Positions 17,478 to 25,620 of a stretch of 48,657 nucleotides of DNA are shown here, in pieces. The notes under the pieces are model-generated. The model was not told the DNA's origin, did no database searches, and saw nothing but the letters and a program-made list of their open reading frames with translations. The stretch is from Burkholderiales bacterium (GTDB lineage: Bacteria; Pseudomonadota; Gammaproteobacteria; Burkholderiales; Burkholderiaceae_C). The stretch is from assembly GCA_028864885.1 (NCBI GenBank), contig JAGWLR010000016.1, forward strand, positions 1 through 48,657, given 5' to 3'. Positions within the stretch are counted from its first letter, which is position 1. The number at the start of each line of letters is the position of its first letter. The translations under genes and the position numbers were made by a program.

Positions 17478-18938
17478 ATGAGTCAAGTGCTGAGGTTTAG
17501 CACCATGTCCGGAAAGTCTTCTCCACTCGCAGATCAAAATGCTGCCGAGGCCTTCCGGGCATCCCCGGAAGAACTCGGGCAGCAAGCTGCGCTTTGGGAA
17601 GCCGTTTTTGAGCAAAGCGCCTGTGGGCAGATGTTGCTCAGCCCAGAAGGCGAGATCCAGGCCGTCAACAGCAAAGCCTGCCAGATGCTGGGCTACGCGC
17701 GCGATGCCTTGCTCGGCACCCGCTGCCACACCCTCACCCACCCTGGCGACCTCTCGTCCGAACTCGATCACTGGCGCCATCTGCAAGAGGGCCACCTTCC
17801 GGCCTTCCGGCTGGAACAACGCTTCCTCAAGCACAACGGCGCCATCATCTGGGTCGAGATGCATGTGTCCATGCTGCGCGACGCCAAGGGGCAAGCCTCG
17901 CGCGCTGTCGCGGTGTTGCACGACATCAGCACCCGCAAGCACATCGAGCGCAGCCTGCGCGAACGCGACCTGCTGCTGAAAAGCCTGGACCACATTCCCG
18001 GCGCCCTCTACAAAGTGCTGCTGCCCGTGCAAGGCGAGCCTCAACTGCTGTACGCCAGCACGCGGGCGGCCGAACTGTATGAAGTGGATCCAGCCTCGCA
18101 GCGCCTGAACTGGACGACCCACTACAAGCGGGTCCACCCCGAAGATTTGCACATGGTGACACGCCTGGTCGAGGCCTCGCTGCAGCACCAGAGCCACCCG
18201 ATTCAATACGAATACCGCGTCGTCCTGCCCAACAAAGGGGTACGCTGGCTGTCCGGTGAAGCCGTGGCGCAGCCTTTGCCTGATGGCGGCACAGCTTGGT
18301 ACGGCTACACCAACGACATCACCGAGCAACGGCAAAACCGCTTCACCGGTGACCCTCGTAGCGAGGAAGCCGCCGTGGCCAATCCGGTGGTGGCCACCAT
18401 GGTGTCGCGCACCGACATCCAGATCGACCCGCTGCCGCCATCCGATCCGCCCACGCCTGCCTCGCCTAGTTTGGGCGGCGACACCCAGCCCGATCTGCTG
18501 CCCGACCTGCCGCAACCCGTTCAGCCGACGGCCAGCAACGTGCGCCCGATCCGGGTGCTGTACGCCGAAGACAATGAGATCAATGTGCTGCTGGTGGAGC
18601 AGATCTTCAAGCTGCGCCCGCAGTGGGAACTGGTCGTGGCCCCCAATGGCGCCAGCGCACTCGAAGAAGCGCGCAAGCACCGCCCGGACATCATGCTGGT
18701 CGACCTGCACCTGGGCGACATGACCGGCTTCGACCTGATCCAGGCCCTGGAGCAGAACCCCGACACCCGGGACATCACACGGGTGGCGCTCTCAGCCGAT
18801 GCCATGCCCGACAGCATCCAGACGGCGGAACGGCACGGCTTCATCGACTACCTGACCAAGCCGCTGGACGTACTCGCCTTGTTGCGTTGCCTGGACGACC
18901 TGCTGTCGCCCAACACGGCCCCCCAAGGCGCTGCCTGA
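17478..18938 (+). CDS. PAS-PAS-receiver protein without kinase domain
   Basis: The 486-residue protein has two PAS domains (about residues 40-160 and 165-290) and a C-terminal receiver domain (360-480) with acidic pocket YAEDNEIN, acceptor Asp about 409 (MLVDLHLGD) and Lys in YLTKPL. Between the second PAS and the receiver, where HisKA and ATPase domains would sit in a hybrid kinase, there is only a proline-rich linker (residues about 295-355, with PLPPSDPPTPASPSLGG). Its receiver is strikingly like that of the hybrid kinase at 12493 (LRPQWEL/MRPQWHL, HLGDM, RVALSAD), so it may accept phosphate from that kinase. The gene lies between the hydrolase-parB pair and parA on the opposite strand, ending one base before the parA stop. 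Confidence 0.85.
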   Translation: MSQVLRFSTMSGKSSPLADQNAAEAFRASPEELGQQAALWEAVFEQSACGQMLLSPEGEIQAVNSKACQMLGYARDALLGTRCHTLTHPGDLSSELDHWRHLQEGHLPAFRLEQRFLKHNGAIIWVEMHVSMLRDAKGQASRAVAVLHDISTRKHIERSLRERDLLLKSLDHIPGALYKVLLPVQGEPQLLYASTRAAELYEVDPASQRLNWTTHYKRVHPEDLHMVTRLVEASLQHQSHPIQYEYRVVLPNKGVRWLSGEAVAQPLPDGGTAWYGYTNDITEQRQNRFTGDPRSEEAAVANPVVATMVSRTDIQIDPLPPSDPPTPASPSLGGDTQPDLLPDLPQPVQPTASNVRPIRVLYAEDNEINVLLVEQIFKLRPQWELVVAPNGASALEEARKHRPDIMLVDLHLGDMTGFDLIQALEQNPDTRDITRVALSADAMPDSIQTAERHGFIDYLTKPLDVLALLRCLDDLLSPNTAPQGAA

Positions 18939-18939
18939 C

Positions 18940-19734
18940 TCAGACCTGGCGCGACCGGCTGGCCTGATCTTTCGCCACGCGCTGCACCAGCTCTTCGGCG
19001 AACGACACGAACGCCTGAGCCCCTTTGCTGCTGGGATCGAACACCACACCCGGAACGCCATAACTGGGCGCCTCGGCCAATCGCACGTTGCGCGGGATCA
19101 CAGTGTCGAACACCTTCTCGCCAAAGTGAGCCTTCAGCTGATCGCTCACCTGCTGCTGCAAGGTGATGCGGGGGTCGAACATGACCCGCAGCAATCCGAT
19201 CAACTGCAGATCCCGATTCAGATTGGCGTGCACCTGCTTGACGGTGTTGACCAAGTCCGTCAGGCCCTCCAGTGCAAAATATTCGCACTGCATCGGCACG
19301 ATCACGCCGTGGGCGCAGGTCAGGCCATTGAGGGTGAGCAGGCTGAGCGAAGGCGGGCAATCGATCAACACGAAGTCGTAATCGCCCGCTGCCACTTCAA
19401 TGGCGGTCTTCAGCCGCCGATCACGGCGCTCCAGGTTGACCAACTCGATTTCGGCGCCGGCCAGCTCCCGATTGGCCCCCAACACATCGTAGCCCCCCTT
19501 CTCGCTTCGCGTCCGCGCCTCGATCAGGGAAGTCGACTCGAGCAAGACGTCGTACACCGAAGCGCCGAGGGTGCGCTTGTCCACCCCCGAGCCCATGGTC
19601 GCATTGCCCTGCGGATCCAGGTCCACGATCAGGACGCGTTGCCCGATCTTGGCCAGCCCGGCGGCCAGGTTGACTGTGGTGGTGGTCTTGCCCACCCCAC
19701 CCTTTTGGTTGGCGATGCAGAAGATGTGTGGCAT
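18940..19734 (-). CDS. parA: Chromosome-partitioning ATPase ParA (Soj)
   Basis: ParA is a nucleoid-bound ATPase that moves ParB-parS complexes. The 264-residue protein starts at PHIFCIANQKGGVGKTTTTV, holding the deviant Walker A motif with the signature Lys, followed by the VDLDPQGNAT switch region and LIDCPPSLSLLTLNG (Walker B). It has no N-terminal HTH, so it is of the chromosomal Soj type rather than a plasmid autoregulator. I chose the ATG at 19734, since the Walker strand begins at once; a longer reading frame upstream has no conserved residues. It sits downstream of rsmG and the small acid-shock-like gene, with a strong terminator between, so it may need its own promoter. Confidence 0.97.
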   Translation of the reverse strand: MPHIFCIANQKGGVGKTTTTVNLAAGLAKIGQRVLIVDLDPQGNATMGSGVDKRTLGASVYDVLLESTSLIEARTRSEKGGYDVLGANRELAGAEIELVNLERRDRRLKTAIEVAAGDYDFVLIDCPPSLSLLTLNGLTCAHGVIVPMQCEYFALEGLTDLVNTVKQVHANLNRDLQLIGLLRVMFDPRITLQQQVSDQLKAHFGEKVFDTVIPRNVRLAEAPSYGVPGVVFDPSSKGAQAFVSFAEELVQRVAKDQASRSRQV

Positions 19735-19804
19735 GCCGGAATTATCGCGGGTGATCGGGCCCCGGCCGACAAGGCCTGCGAATCCGACAACACATTCAGA
19801 CAAG

Positions 19805-19827
19805 AAAAAGGGGCCCCAGGGCCCCTC
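19805..19827 (-). terminator. Rho-independent terminator after the acid-shock-like gene
   Basis: Read on the minus strand, AGGGGCCC pairs with GGGCCCCT (7-8 base pairs, short loop) and is followed by TTTTT. It lies between the small Lys/His-rich gene and parA and should limit read-through into parA. A second perfect 8-base inverted repeat without a T-tract, GTTCAGTG / CACTGAAC (19859-19880), spans the stop codon of the upstream gene. Confidence 0.8.
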
Positions 19828-19871
19828 TCGGTTTGACAGGATCGATTCAGACCGATCCGTTCAGTGTGAAC

Positions 19872-20135
19872 TCACTGAACCTGGCTAGCCGCCGCGGCCT
19901 TGTGATGCACCTTTTTGTGGTGGGTCTTCTTGTGATGCGCCTTCTTGGCCTTTTTGTGGGCGACCTTCTTGTGCTTGGCCTTGTGATGCACCTTGCCTGT
20001 CGATGGGGCTGGCGCTTGCATAGGGGCTGGCTGCTCGGGCGGAACCGGGGTGGGCGCTTGTTGGGCCAGCGCGAACGACGTGGCGGTCAACAACGCCACG
20101 ACCACGGCGGCGCGTTTGAACAAAGTTTGTGCCAT
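19872..20135 (-). CDS. Lys/His-rich periplasmic protein, acid-shock (Asr)-like
   Basis: The 87-residue product has a clear signal peptide (KRAAVVVALLTATSFALA, cleavage near ALA-QQ), a short Pro/Gln/Ala segment, and a C-terminal tail made almost only of Lys, His and Ala, with repeated HHKK and HKK groups (ten histidines within about 35 residues). This composition matches the acid-shock protein Asr of enterobacteria, a disordered periplasmic protein thought to buffer or protect other proteins at low pH. Metal binding by the histidines is another option. The ATG at 20135 has AAGGAG at good spacing. It lies between rsmG and parA and is followed by a terminator, so it is probably a separate inserted unit. 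The family call rests on composition, not on alignment. Confidence 0.75.
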   Translation of the reverse strand: MAQTLFKRAAVVVALLTATSFALAQQAPTPVPPEQPAPMQAPAPSTGKVHHKAKHKKVAHKKAKKAHHKKTHHKKVHHKAAAASQVQ

Positions 20136-20224
20136 GAAAGTTTCTCCTTGTGATGAGCGACCCATGGTTAACCACCCAGTCACCGTTTCGGTTGACGATA
20201 AAAGCCCTTGCACAGGGATTTTTT

Positions 20225-20986
20225 TCATTTTTGCCCGGGCCGCATCCAGACCACGCAGCGATCCGCATCCAGCCCCGGCACCACCAACGGTTCCACGTGA
20301 AACACATCAATGGTTTCAGGCAAGGCCGCCTGCTCGTCCATCGGGGTCTTGCCCTTCATCGCCATCCAGACCCCGCCCGGCGCCACCAACGCTCCTGTTA
20401 GCGACACAAAATCCACCAGTGAGGCAAAGGCTCGCGAGGTGATCACGTCGTACTGCCCTTTGAGCTGTTCGACACGCGCATGCTCCGCCTTCAGATTGCT
20501 CAGTTTGAGCTCGGCCGCCACCTGGCGAATGAATGCCGCCTTCTTGCCTACCGTGTCCACACAGGTCACTGCCACGTCTGGGCGCGCAATCGCCAGCACC
20601 ACCCCGGGCAGCCCGCCCCCGCTGCCCACGTCCAACAACCTGGCCCCAGCGGATTCGTCTGGTCGCCCAGCCAGATGCCGAGCCAAGGGCCCCAACACCG
20701 CCAGGCAATCCGCCAGGTGATGCGAGAGCATGTCTTGAGGATCCCGCAACGCGGTCAGGTTGTAGGTGGCATTCCACTTTTGCAGCAACTGCATGTACTG
20801 CGCGAGCTGGTGCTGCTGCTCAGCTGAAAGCCCGTCCAGCCTCATCGCTGACAGATAAGGTGCCATCCCGCTGAGCCATTGCTCAGCCCCCCATACCGGG
20901 TGCGCCTTGCTGGCTGGCGACACAGACGGCACCCCGCCCACGCCCCCCAAAGACCCCGCTTGACCGGGGCGACGATTCAAAGTCAT
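20225..20986 (-). CDS. rsmG: 16S rRNA (guanine-N7) methyltransferase RsmG (GidB)
   Basis: RsmG methylates N7 of G527 in 16S rRNA (E. coli numbering) using SAM. The 253-residue protein has the family core: LLQKWNATYNLTALRDP, HHLADCLAVL, the SAM motif LLDVGSGGGLPGVVLAI, CVDTVGKKAAFIRQVA and VITSRAFASL. It is about 45 residues longer than E. coli RsmG because of a Gly/Pro-rich N-terminal extension. The ATG at 20986 is supported by AGGAT at good spacing. It follows mnmG by 15 bases, the classic mnmG-rsmG pair. A parS-like site is embedded in the coding sequence at 20289-20304. A weak CCCT/AGGG hairpin with flanking A/T runs just beyond its stop may serve as an attenuator or terminator. Confidence 0.97.
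   Translation of the reverse strand: MTLNRRPGQAGSLGGVGGVPSVSPASKAHPVWGAEQWLSGMAPYLSAMRLDGLSAEQQHQLAQYMQLLQKWNATYNLTALRDPQDMLSHHLADCLAVLGPLARHLAGRPDESAGARLLDVGSGGGLPGVVLAIARPDVAVTCVDTVGKKAAFIRQVAAELKLSNLKAEHARVEQLKGQYDVITSRAFASLVDFVSLTGALVAPGGVWMAMKGKTPMDEQAALPETIDVFHVEPLVVPGLDADRCVVWMRPGQK
20289..20304. promoter_or_regulatory. parS centromere-like site within rsmG
   Basis: GGTTCCACGTGAAACA matches the ParB-binding consensus TGTTNCACGTGAAACA with one change at the first base, and the inner GTTNCACGTGAAAC core is perfect. It lies in the coding sequence of rsmG. With the two sites in mnmG it makes three sites within 1.33 kb. Confidence 0.8.
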
Positions 20987-21001
20987 GTCGATGATCCTGC
21001 T

Positions 21002-23074
21002 TCAGGCGGCTTGATCGGCATCGGTGTCACGGGCGTCGAAGCCCTTGAACCGACCCTTCTTCAAATGAATCAGCAGCAAGGAGATGGCTGCCGGCGTGAT
21101 GCCCGAGATGCGCGAGGCCTGCCCCAGCGTTTCCGGTTGGTGCTTGCTGAGCTTCTGGCGCGCTTCGAAACTCAAGGCCGAGACCTGCATGTAATCCAAA
21201 TCCTGCGGTAGCTTCAGGTTCTCGTAATAGGCCGCGCGCTCTACCTCGTCGTTCTGCTTGTCGATGTAGCCAGCGTACTTCACGCTGATCTCCACCTGCT
21301 CAATCACTGCGTGGGCCAGCGATTCACCCAACTCGGTCGCCAGGGTCGCACGGCTCACTGTTTCACGTGAAACAACGTCGCCCCCTTCGGTCGACGGCGT
21401 ACGTCCGGCCTCCGCCCACAAGGCGGCCTGGCGAGCCGCGGCCACAGCAGCCACCTCGCTCAACTTGTCAAAGTCCACCCCGGGGCGGCGCAGCAAATCG
21501 GCCAGGTTGTATTCCCGCTCCAGCGCCTTGCCGACCAAGCGCTCGGCCTCTTCGGCCGGCAGCGTGGCCGGGCGCACCCACGTGCTCTTCAGCCGCTGTG
21601 TTTCACGTGAAACAGCATCGCGCTTTCGGTTGAACGCATCCCACCGTACATCGTCAACCAGGCCGAGCTCACGCCCGATCTCGGTCAACCGCAGGTCGGC
21701 ATTGTCTTCTCGCAATTGCAGACGGAACTCGGCCCGACTGGTGAACATGCGATACGGCTCCGTCACCCCCTTGGTGATCAGATCATCAACCAAGACCCCC
21801 AGGTAGGCTTGGTCACGACGCAGGGTGAAGGGATCTTTGCCTTGGGCCAGCAAGCCGGCATTGATCCCGGCATACAGCCCCTGGGCCGCGGCTTCCTCGT
21901 AGCCCGTGGTGCCATTGATCTGCCCGGCAAAGAACAGCCCCCGAATGGCCTTGGTCTCGAAGGTGGACTTCAGCTCACGCGGATCAAAGTAGTCGTACTC
22001 GATCGCGTACCCTGGGCGCAAGATGTAGGCGTTCTCCAAGCCAGGCATGGTGCGCAAGGCATTGAGCTGGATGTCGAATGGCAGCGAGGTGCTGATCCCA
22101 TTCGGGTAGAACTCGTTGGTGGTCAGCCCTTCGGGTTCCAGAAAAATCTGGTGTGAATCTTTGTCGGCGAAGCGGTTGATCTTGTCTTCGATCGACGGGC
22201 AGTAACGTGGCCCCACGCCTTCAATCACCCCGGTGAACATCGGGCTGCGATCAAAACCGGACCGGATGATGTCGTGGGTGTGCTGATTGGTATGGGTGAT
22301 CCAGCAGGGCAATTGCCGCGGATGCTGGTGGGGCGAGCCCAGAAAACTGAACACGGGCACCTGATCGTTGGTGGGGGCCGATTCGCCCCAGCGCCCGACC
22401 AGATCCACCCCATCGCCCGGTTGCTCGGTCAGTTTGCTGAAATCGATGCTGCGGCCATCAATCCGTGGGGGCGTGCCGGTCTTCAACCGCCCTTGCGGCA
22501 ACTTCAATTCCTTGAGGCGACCTGACAGCGACACGGCCGGCGGATCCCCTGCCCGGCCTGCACTGTAGTTCTGCAATCCCACGTGGATCTTGCCGTCGAG
22601 GAAAGTGCCCGCGGTCAACACCACGGCACGAGCCCGAAACCGGATGCCCACCTGGGTGACAGCGCCCACCACGCAATCGCCCTCGACCATCAGGTCGTCG
22701 ACCGCCTGCTGGAACAACCACAAATTGGGCTGGTTCTCCAGGCGCTTGCGAATGGCCGCCTTGTACAAGATGCGATCGGCCTGCGCCCGCGTGGCTCGCA
22801 CCGCCGGGCCCTTGCTCGAATTCAGAATCCGAAATTGGATGCCCCCTTCGTCGGTGGCCGCTGCCATTGCCCCGCCCAGCGCATCCACTTCCTTCACCAG
22901 ATGGCCTTTGCCAATTCCGCCAATCGACGGGTTGCAGCTCATTTGCCCCAGGGTCTCGATGTTGTGGGTCAGCAGAAGGGTGGCACACCCCATCCGGGCT
23001 GCGGCCAAGGCCGCCTCGGTTCCGGCGTGGCCCCCACCGACCACGATGACATCAAATTCTTGGGGATAAAGCAT
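21002..23074 (-). CDS. mnmG: tRNA uridine-5-carboxymethylaminomethyl modification enzyme MnmG (GidA)
   Basis: MnmG is an FAD enzyme that, with MnmE, builds the cmnm5 group on wobble U34 of several tRNAs. The 690-residue protein starts with the dinucleotide-binding motif [20 protein letters not shown] and has the family segments [36 protein letters not shown] and [17 protein letters not shown], then the MnmE-binding C-terminal domain ending near [11 protein letters not shown]. It is slightly longer than the E. coli protein (629). Two consensus parS sites fall inside the coding region, each encoding VSRET, in a stretch around residues 485-575 that is longer and less conserved. A TAAAAT hexamer on this strand (23105-23110) could be the -10 box. 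Its partner mnmE is about 14 kb away. Confidence 0.98.
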   Translation of the reverse strand: MLYPQEFDVIVVGGGHAGTEAALAAARMGCATLLLTHNIETLGQMSCNPSIGGIGKGHLVKEVDALGGAMAAATDEGGIQFRILNSSKGPAVRATRAQADRILYKAAIRKRLENQPNLWLFQQAVDDLMVEGDCVVGAVTQVGIRFRARAVVLTAGTFLDGKIHVGLQNYSAGRAGDPPAVSLSGRLKELKLPQGRLKTGTPPRIDGRSIDFSKLTEQPGDGVDLVGRWGESAPTNDQVPVFSFLGSPHQHPRQLPCWITHTNQHTHDIIRSGFDRSPMFTGVIEGVGPRYCPSIEDKINRFADKDSHQIFLEPEGLTTNEFYPNGISTSLPFDIQLNALRTMPGLENAYILRPGYAIEYDYFDPRELKSTFETKAIRGLFFAGQINGTTGYEEAAAQGLYAGINAGLLAQGKDPFTLRRDQAYLGVLVDDLITKGVTEPYRMFTSRAEFRLQLREDNADLRLTEIGRELGLVDDVRWDAFNRKRDAVSRETQRLKSTWVRPATLPAEEAERLVGKALEREYNLADLLRRPGVDFDKLSEVAAVAAARQAALWAEAGRTPSTEGGDVVSRETVSRATLATELGESLAHAVIEQVEISVKYAGYIDKQNDEVERAAYYENLKLPQDLDYMQVSALSFEARQKLSKHQPETLGQASRISGITPAAISLLLIHLKKGRFKGFDARDTDADQAA
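21359..21374. promoter_or_regulatory. parS site 1 in mnmG
   Basis: TGTTTCACGTGAAACA is a perfect 16-base palindromic match to the bacterial parS consensus. ParB from 15898 should bind here. It lies inside the mnmG coding sequence, about 20 kb from the candidate oriC. Confidence 0.96.
21599..21614. promoter_or_regulatory. parS site 2 in mnmG
   Basis: A second perfect TGTTTCACGTGAAACA lies exactly 240 bases from site 1, also inside mnmG. The pair encodes the same short peptide (VSRET) in the same reading frame. Confidence 0.96.
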
Positions 23075-23268
23075 GGCGTTTGCCTATTTTTTGAGCAACC
23101 CGCCATTTTACTGAGTTGTGCCTTCGCTTGTTCACCCCAGGGAGTTGGCCCCCCGCCCTATCCAGGTGTGGTCGAACAGAAACTAGGGATGGCCGCCCAC
23201 TTCGTCACAACCTAGCATGCGTGCATAAATACAGGGAGAACTTTCGACAGGCTTGGCACAATCAGGCC

Positions 23269-23553
23269 ATGAACTGTCGTCCGGCATGTGCCGCCTGCTG
23301 CACAGCCCCATCCATTTCGTCACCCCTCCCCGGTTACCCACAAGGCAAGCCGGCTGGTGTGCCGTGTCCGTTTCTCGATGAGGCGCTGCGCTGCCGCTTG
23401 TTTGGCCAGCCTGAACGCCCGGCAGTGTGCAGTTCATTGCAGCCATCTGAGGACATGTGCGGAGACAGCCGCGAACAAGCCATTCGCTGGCTGACCCAGT
23501 TAGAGATCGACACCCGCTTTGACGCCGACGCCTCAGACTGGCCGCGCCGGTGA
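23269..23553 (+). CDS. YkgJ-family cysteine-cluster protein
   Basis: The 94-residue protein has the YkgJ (zinc- or iron-chelating) pattern of cysteines: CRPACAACC at the N terminus, PCPFL, CRLF, RPAVC and DMCG. Such proteins are thought to coordinate a metal through eight cysteines, but the function is not established. The ATG at 23269 is chosen because the first cysteine motif begins there. It is divergent from mnmG and converges with the YchJ-family gene, ending one base before that gene's stop. No operon partner is evident on its strand. Confidence 0.88.
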   Translation: MNCRPACAACCTAPSISSPLPGYPQGKPAGVPCPFLDEALRCRLFGQPERPAVCSSLQPSEDMCGDSREQAIRWLTQLEIDTRFDADASDWPRR

Positions 23554-23554
23554 C

Positions 23555-23938
23555 TCAGTTCAACGCCCGGGTGTAATACCAGCGGCCGTCTTGTCGGACG
23601 AACTCGCTGACCTCATGCAGGCGATGCGCCCGCCCGCCCAACTTGCTGCGCGCCACGAATTCGACCGTGCCGCGATCCGGGCCCAGCAGGGCCGATTGGC
23701 GGACTTCCAGCCCCAGCCACTTCAGCCCCGGTTCGGGTGGCTCCAAGCTTTCAGGCCGTGTGTCGACGTGCCAGGTCTGCAACAGGTAGGGCCGCAAATC
23801 CAGCACAAAGGCGCTATAGCGTGACCGCATCAGGGCCTCTGGCGTGGGGGCCTGGCCAGCCAACCGGCCGGCATGATATCGCCCGCAGCAAGTTTCATAC
23901 GTTTGCCCGGAGCCACAAGGGCAGGCTTGAGTCGCCAT
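23555..23938 (-). CDS. ychJ: YchJ-family (UPF0225) SEC-C motif protein
   Basis: The 127-residue protein begins with a SEC-C zinc-binding motif (CPCGSGQTYETCCGRYHAG) and continues with the YchJ/NTF2-like body (EALMRSRYSAFVLDLRPYLLQTWH, then LEVRQSALLGPDRGTVEFVA and a C-terminal WYYTRALN). The length is near that of E. coli YchJ (152) minus its second SEC-C motif, which is absent here. The biochemical role of the family is unknown. It starts three bases after the stop of the upstream membrane protein gene, so the two are likely on one transcript. Confidence 0.9.
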   Translation of the reverse strand: MATQACPCGSGQTYETCCGRYHAGRLAGQAPTPEALMRSRYSAFVLDLRPYLLQTWHVDTRPESLEPPEPGLKWLGLEVRQSALLGPDRGTVEFVARSKLGGRAHRLHEVSEFVRQDGRWYYTRALN

Positions 23939-23941
23939 GTG

Positions 23942-24865
23942 TCACCGCCCCCCGGAACGCGACTTCGGCCGCAGCAGCAGGTAGATTTCGCACACCCCAC
24001 GCAGATAGACCAAGGTGGGCAACACCAGCGCCAGGGCGAACACCACCCCGCCTCCGACATTGGCCGCGGTGATATAGGGCAAGGCATTGGGTGACACCAC
24101 GCGGGCATCCACCGCCTGCACAGTGTGCCCCAACAGCCCGGCCATCAGGATTTGAGCGGGCACATCGACCCCCAGCACCAGGATAGACAACTCAGCCATG
24201 ACCCGGCCGGCCACCAGCACCACCACGCTGGCCGCCGCGCCGACTAGGCCAGTGACCAGACTGAGACCCGCCATCAACGTGGCAGCGCGCAGCACCTGCC
24301 GACGCAGCACGGCGAGCAATTGCACCAGGGCCTGTCGCGAGGTCGCACCCGACCACACCATGGGCCCCGTCAGCGGCCCAATCACCGCAACGAAAGCGAT
24401 GAACCCCGCCCCCAGAACCAGCACGGTCAAAGGCAAGGCCAAGGCATACAGCCAAGGCCCGATCACCGGCAAACCGCACAGCCAGAACACCGCCGCCACA
24501 CCACCGATCCCTGCGGCAGCCACCAACACCATGAGCAGCAAGACCGCCAACACCCGGTGCCCGACTCCCAGGGCATCGACCACGGCATCGACCACTTCTC
24601 GGGCGGGACGGCCCAAGGCCCGGTCCATCAGCAGCAGCCCGGCAGCTTGAGCCCCGTAAAACGCGATGAACAAGGCCAAGGCCCCTTCCAGCACTGCCCA
24701 CGGCGCCTGACTCTGCGCCAAAGCGGATCGCGCCAGGGCCAAAGACGCCCCGGCCCCGGCAAAGGCGCCCAACAACACATACATGGCGCGACCATCGCGC
24801 ACGGCCTCGATGCTGCCCAACACCTGTGCCAAGGCTCGCCACCAGTCAAATCGTTTTTCACTCAT
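23942..24865 (-). CDS. Multi-pass membrane protein of unknown function
   Basis: I do not recognise the family. The 307-residue protein has at least six long hydrophobic stretches (about residues 28-55, 65-85, 105-135, 140-170, 195-230 and 265-290), many Ala, Val, Leu and Gly residues and a basic C terminus (RPKSRSGGR). This suggests an integral inner-membrane protein with few loops. A soluble N-terminal stretch (SEKRFDWWRALAQVLG) precedes the first helix. I chose the ATG at 24865 over a TTG at 24886. It lies upstream of the YchJ-family gene with a gap of three bases. No conserved charged pocket that would suggest a transporter type is obvious. Confidence 0.65.
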   Translation of the reverse strand: MSEKRFDWWRALAQVLGSIEAVRDGRAMYVLLGAFAGAGASLALARSALAQSQAPWAVLEGALALFIAFYGAQAAGLLLMDRALGRPAREVVDAVVDALGVGHRVLAVLLLMVLVAAAGIGGVAAVFWLCGLPVIGPWLYALALPLTVLVLGAGFIAFVAVIGPLTGPMVWSGATSRQALVQLLAVLRRQVLRAATLMAGLSLVTGLVGAAASVVVLVAGRVMAELSILVLGVDVPAQILMAGLLGHTVQAVDARVVSPNALPYITAANVGGGVVFALALVLPTLVYLRGVCEIYLLLRPKSRSGGR

Positions 24866-25138
24866 CCGATTCGTTTCTTTGTCCAAAAAACCGAATCACG
24901 CGACCCGGTGAATGCCGATCATAGGGGCAAGCCCGCACCTAAATTTGACGAAGCCGTGCAACAAGCACTCCCTAAGGTTGACATTCAGGCACAAATAAGG
25001 GTTGCAATAGCTAGCTGAACATGTTGAGTTCACACATAATGGCCACGTCTGTGTCTGGAAGCGGCACCGTCGTTGGAATAGGTCCTGATGGGTAGAAGCT
25101 CCACATGGTTACTTTGTTAGATTGAAAGGGGCTCTCTC
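24866..25138. other. Intergenic region between divergent membrane-protein and RNA-binding-protein genes
   Basis: No gene is seen. It holds a TTGACA hexamer (24978-24983) with only a poorly spaced TGCAAT downstream (19 bases), the palindrome AGCTAGCT (25009-25016), and a long leader before the GTG at 25139. A leader over 100 bases would fit a cold-responsive RNA-binding gene, but no promoter is certain. Confidence 0.45.
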
Positions 25139-25600
25139 GTGGGCAACAAACTTTACGTGGGCAATCTGGCCTACAGCGTGCGCGATCAGGATCTGAATGA
25201 CGCTTTCTCCCAGTACGGTGCCGTGAACTCGGCCAAGGTCATGATGGACCGTGACACTGGCCGTTCCAAGGGTTTCGGTTTTGTCGAAATGGGCTCTGAT
25301 GCTGAAGCCCAAGCTGCCATCAATGGCCTGAATGGTCAACCCGTGGCTGGCCGTGCAATCGTGGTGAACGAGGCCCGTCCTCGTGAAGAGCGTCCTGCTG
25401 GCTTCCGCAGCCCCTACGGTGGCGGCAACGGTGGTGGTGGTGGCGGTGGCTTCGGCGGCGGTCGTCGTGAAGGCGGCGGCGGTGGCTTCGGCGGCGGCCG
25501 TCGTGAAGGCGGCGGCGGTGGCTTCGGCGGCGGTCGTCGTGAAGGCGGCGGCGGCTACGGCGGTGGCCGTGGTGACGGCGGCTACGGCGGCGGCTACTGA
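25139..25600 (+). CDS. Glycine-rich RRM RNA-binding protein
   Basis: The 153-residue protein has one RNA-recognition motif (about residues 2-80) with RNP2 KLYVGNLAY and RNP1 KGFGFVEM, both with the RNA-stacking aromatic residues, and a glycine/arginine tail of about 65 residues built from repeats GGGGGFGGGRRE. This is the layout of bacterial cold-induced RNA-binding proteins. It likely binds single-stranded RNA or DNA in the cytoplasm and may act as an RNA chaperone. Translation starts at a GTG, with AAAGGGG about nine bases upstream. After the stop come a strong stem-loop and a terminator, so it is monocistronic. Codon use in the tail (GGC/GGT, CGT) suggests high expression. Confidence 0.93.
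   Translation: MGNKLYVGNLAYSVRDQDLNDAFSQYGAVNSAKVMMDRDTGRSKGFGFVEMGSDAEAQAAINGLNGQPVAGRAIVVNEARPREERPAGFRSPYGGGNGGGGGGGFGGGRREGGGGGFGGGRREGGGGGFGGGRREGGGGYGGGRGDGGYGGGY
25436..25543 (+). repeat. Three 36-base in-frame tandem repeats in the RNA-binding protein gene
   Basis: Three nearly identical 36-base units each encode GGGGGFGGGRRE; the GAA codons closing the units lie at 25469, 25505 and 25541. They differ by only a few synonymous bases (for example GGTCGT against GGCCGT). Copy number is free to change in whole units by slippage or recombination without a frameshift. Confidence 0.9.
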
Positions 25601-25620
25601 TCCCGTATCAATCTTGCAGA

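Noticed and set aside
24978-25008. TTGACA with TGCAAT as promoter of the RRM gene
   Set aside because: The 19-base spacer and weak -10 make it unconvincing; kept only as a remark on the gap.
25436-25543. Repeat array in the RRM gene as a CRISPR
   Set aside because: The units are directly adjacent with no spacers and code for a Gly/Arg tail in frame.
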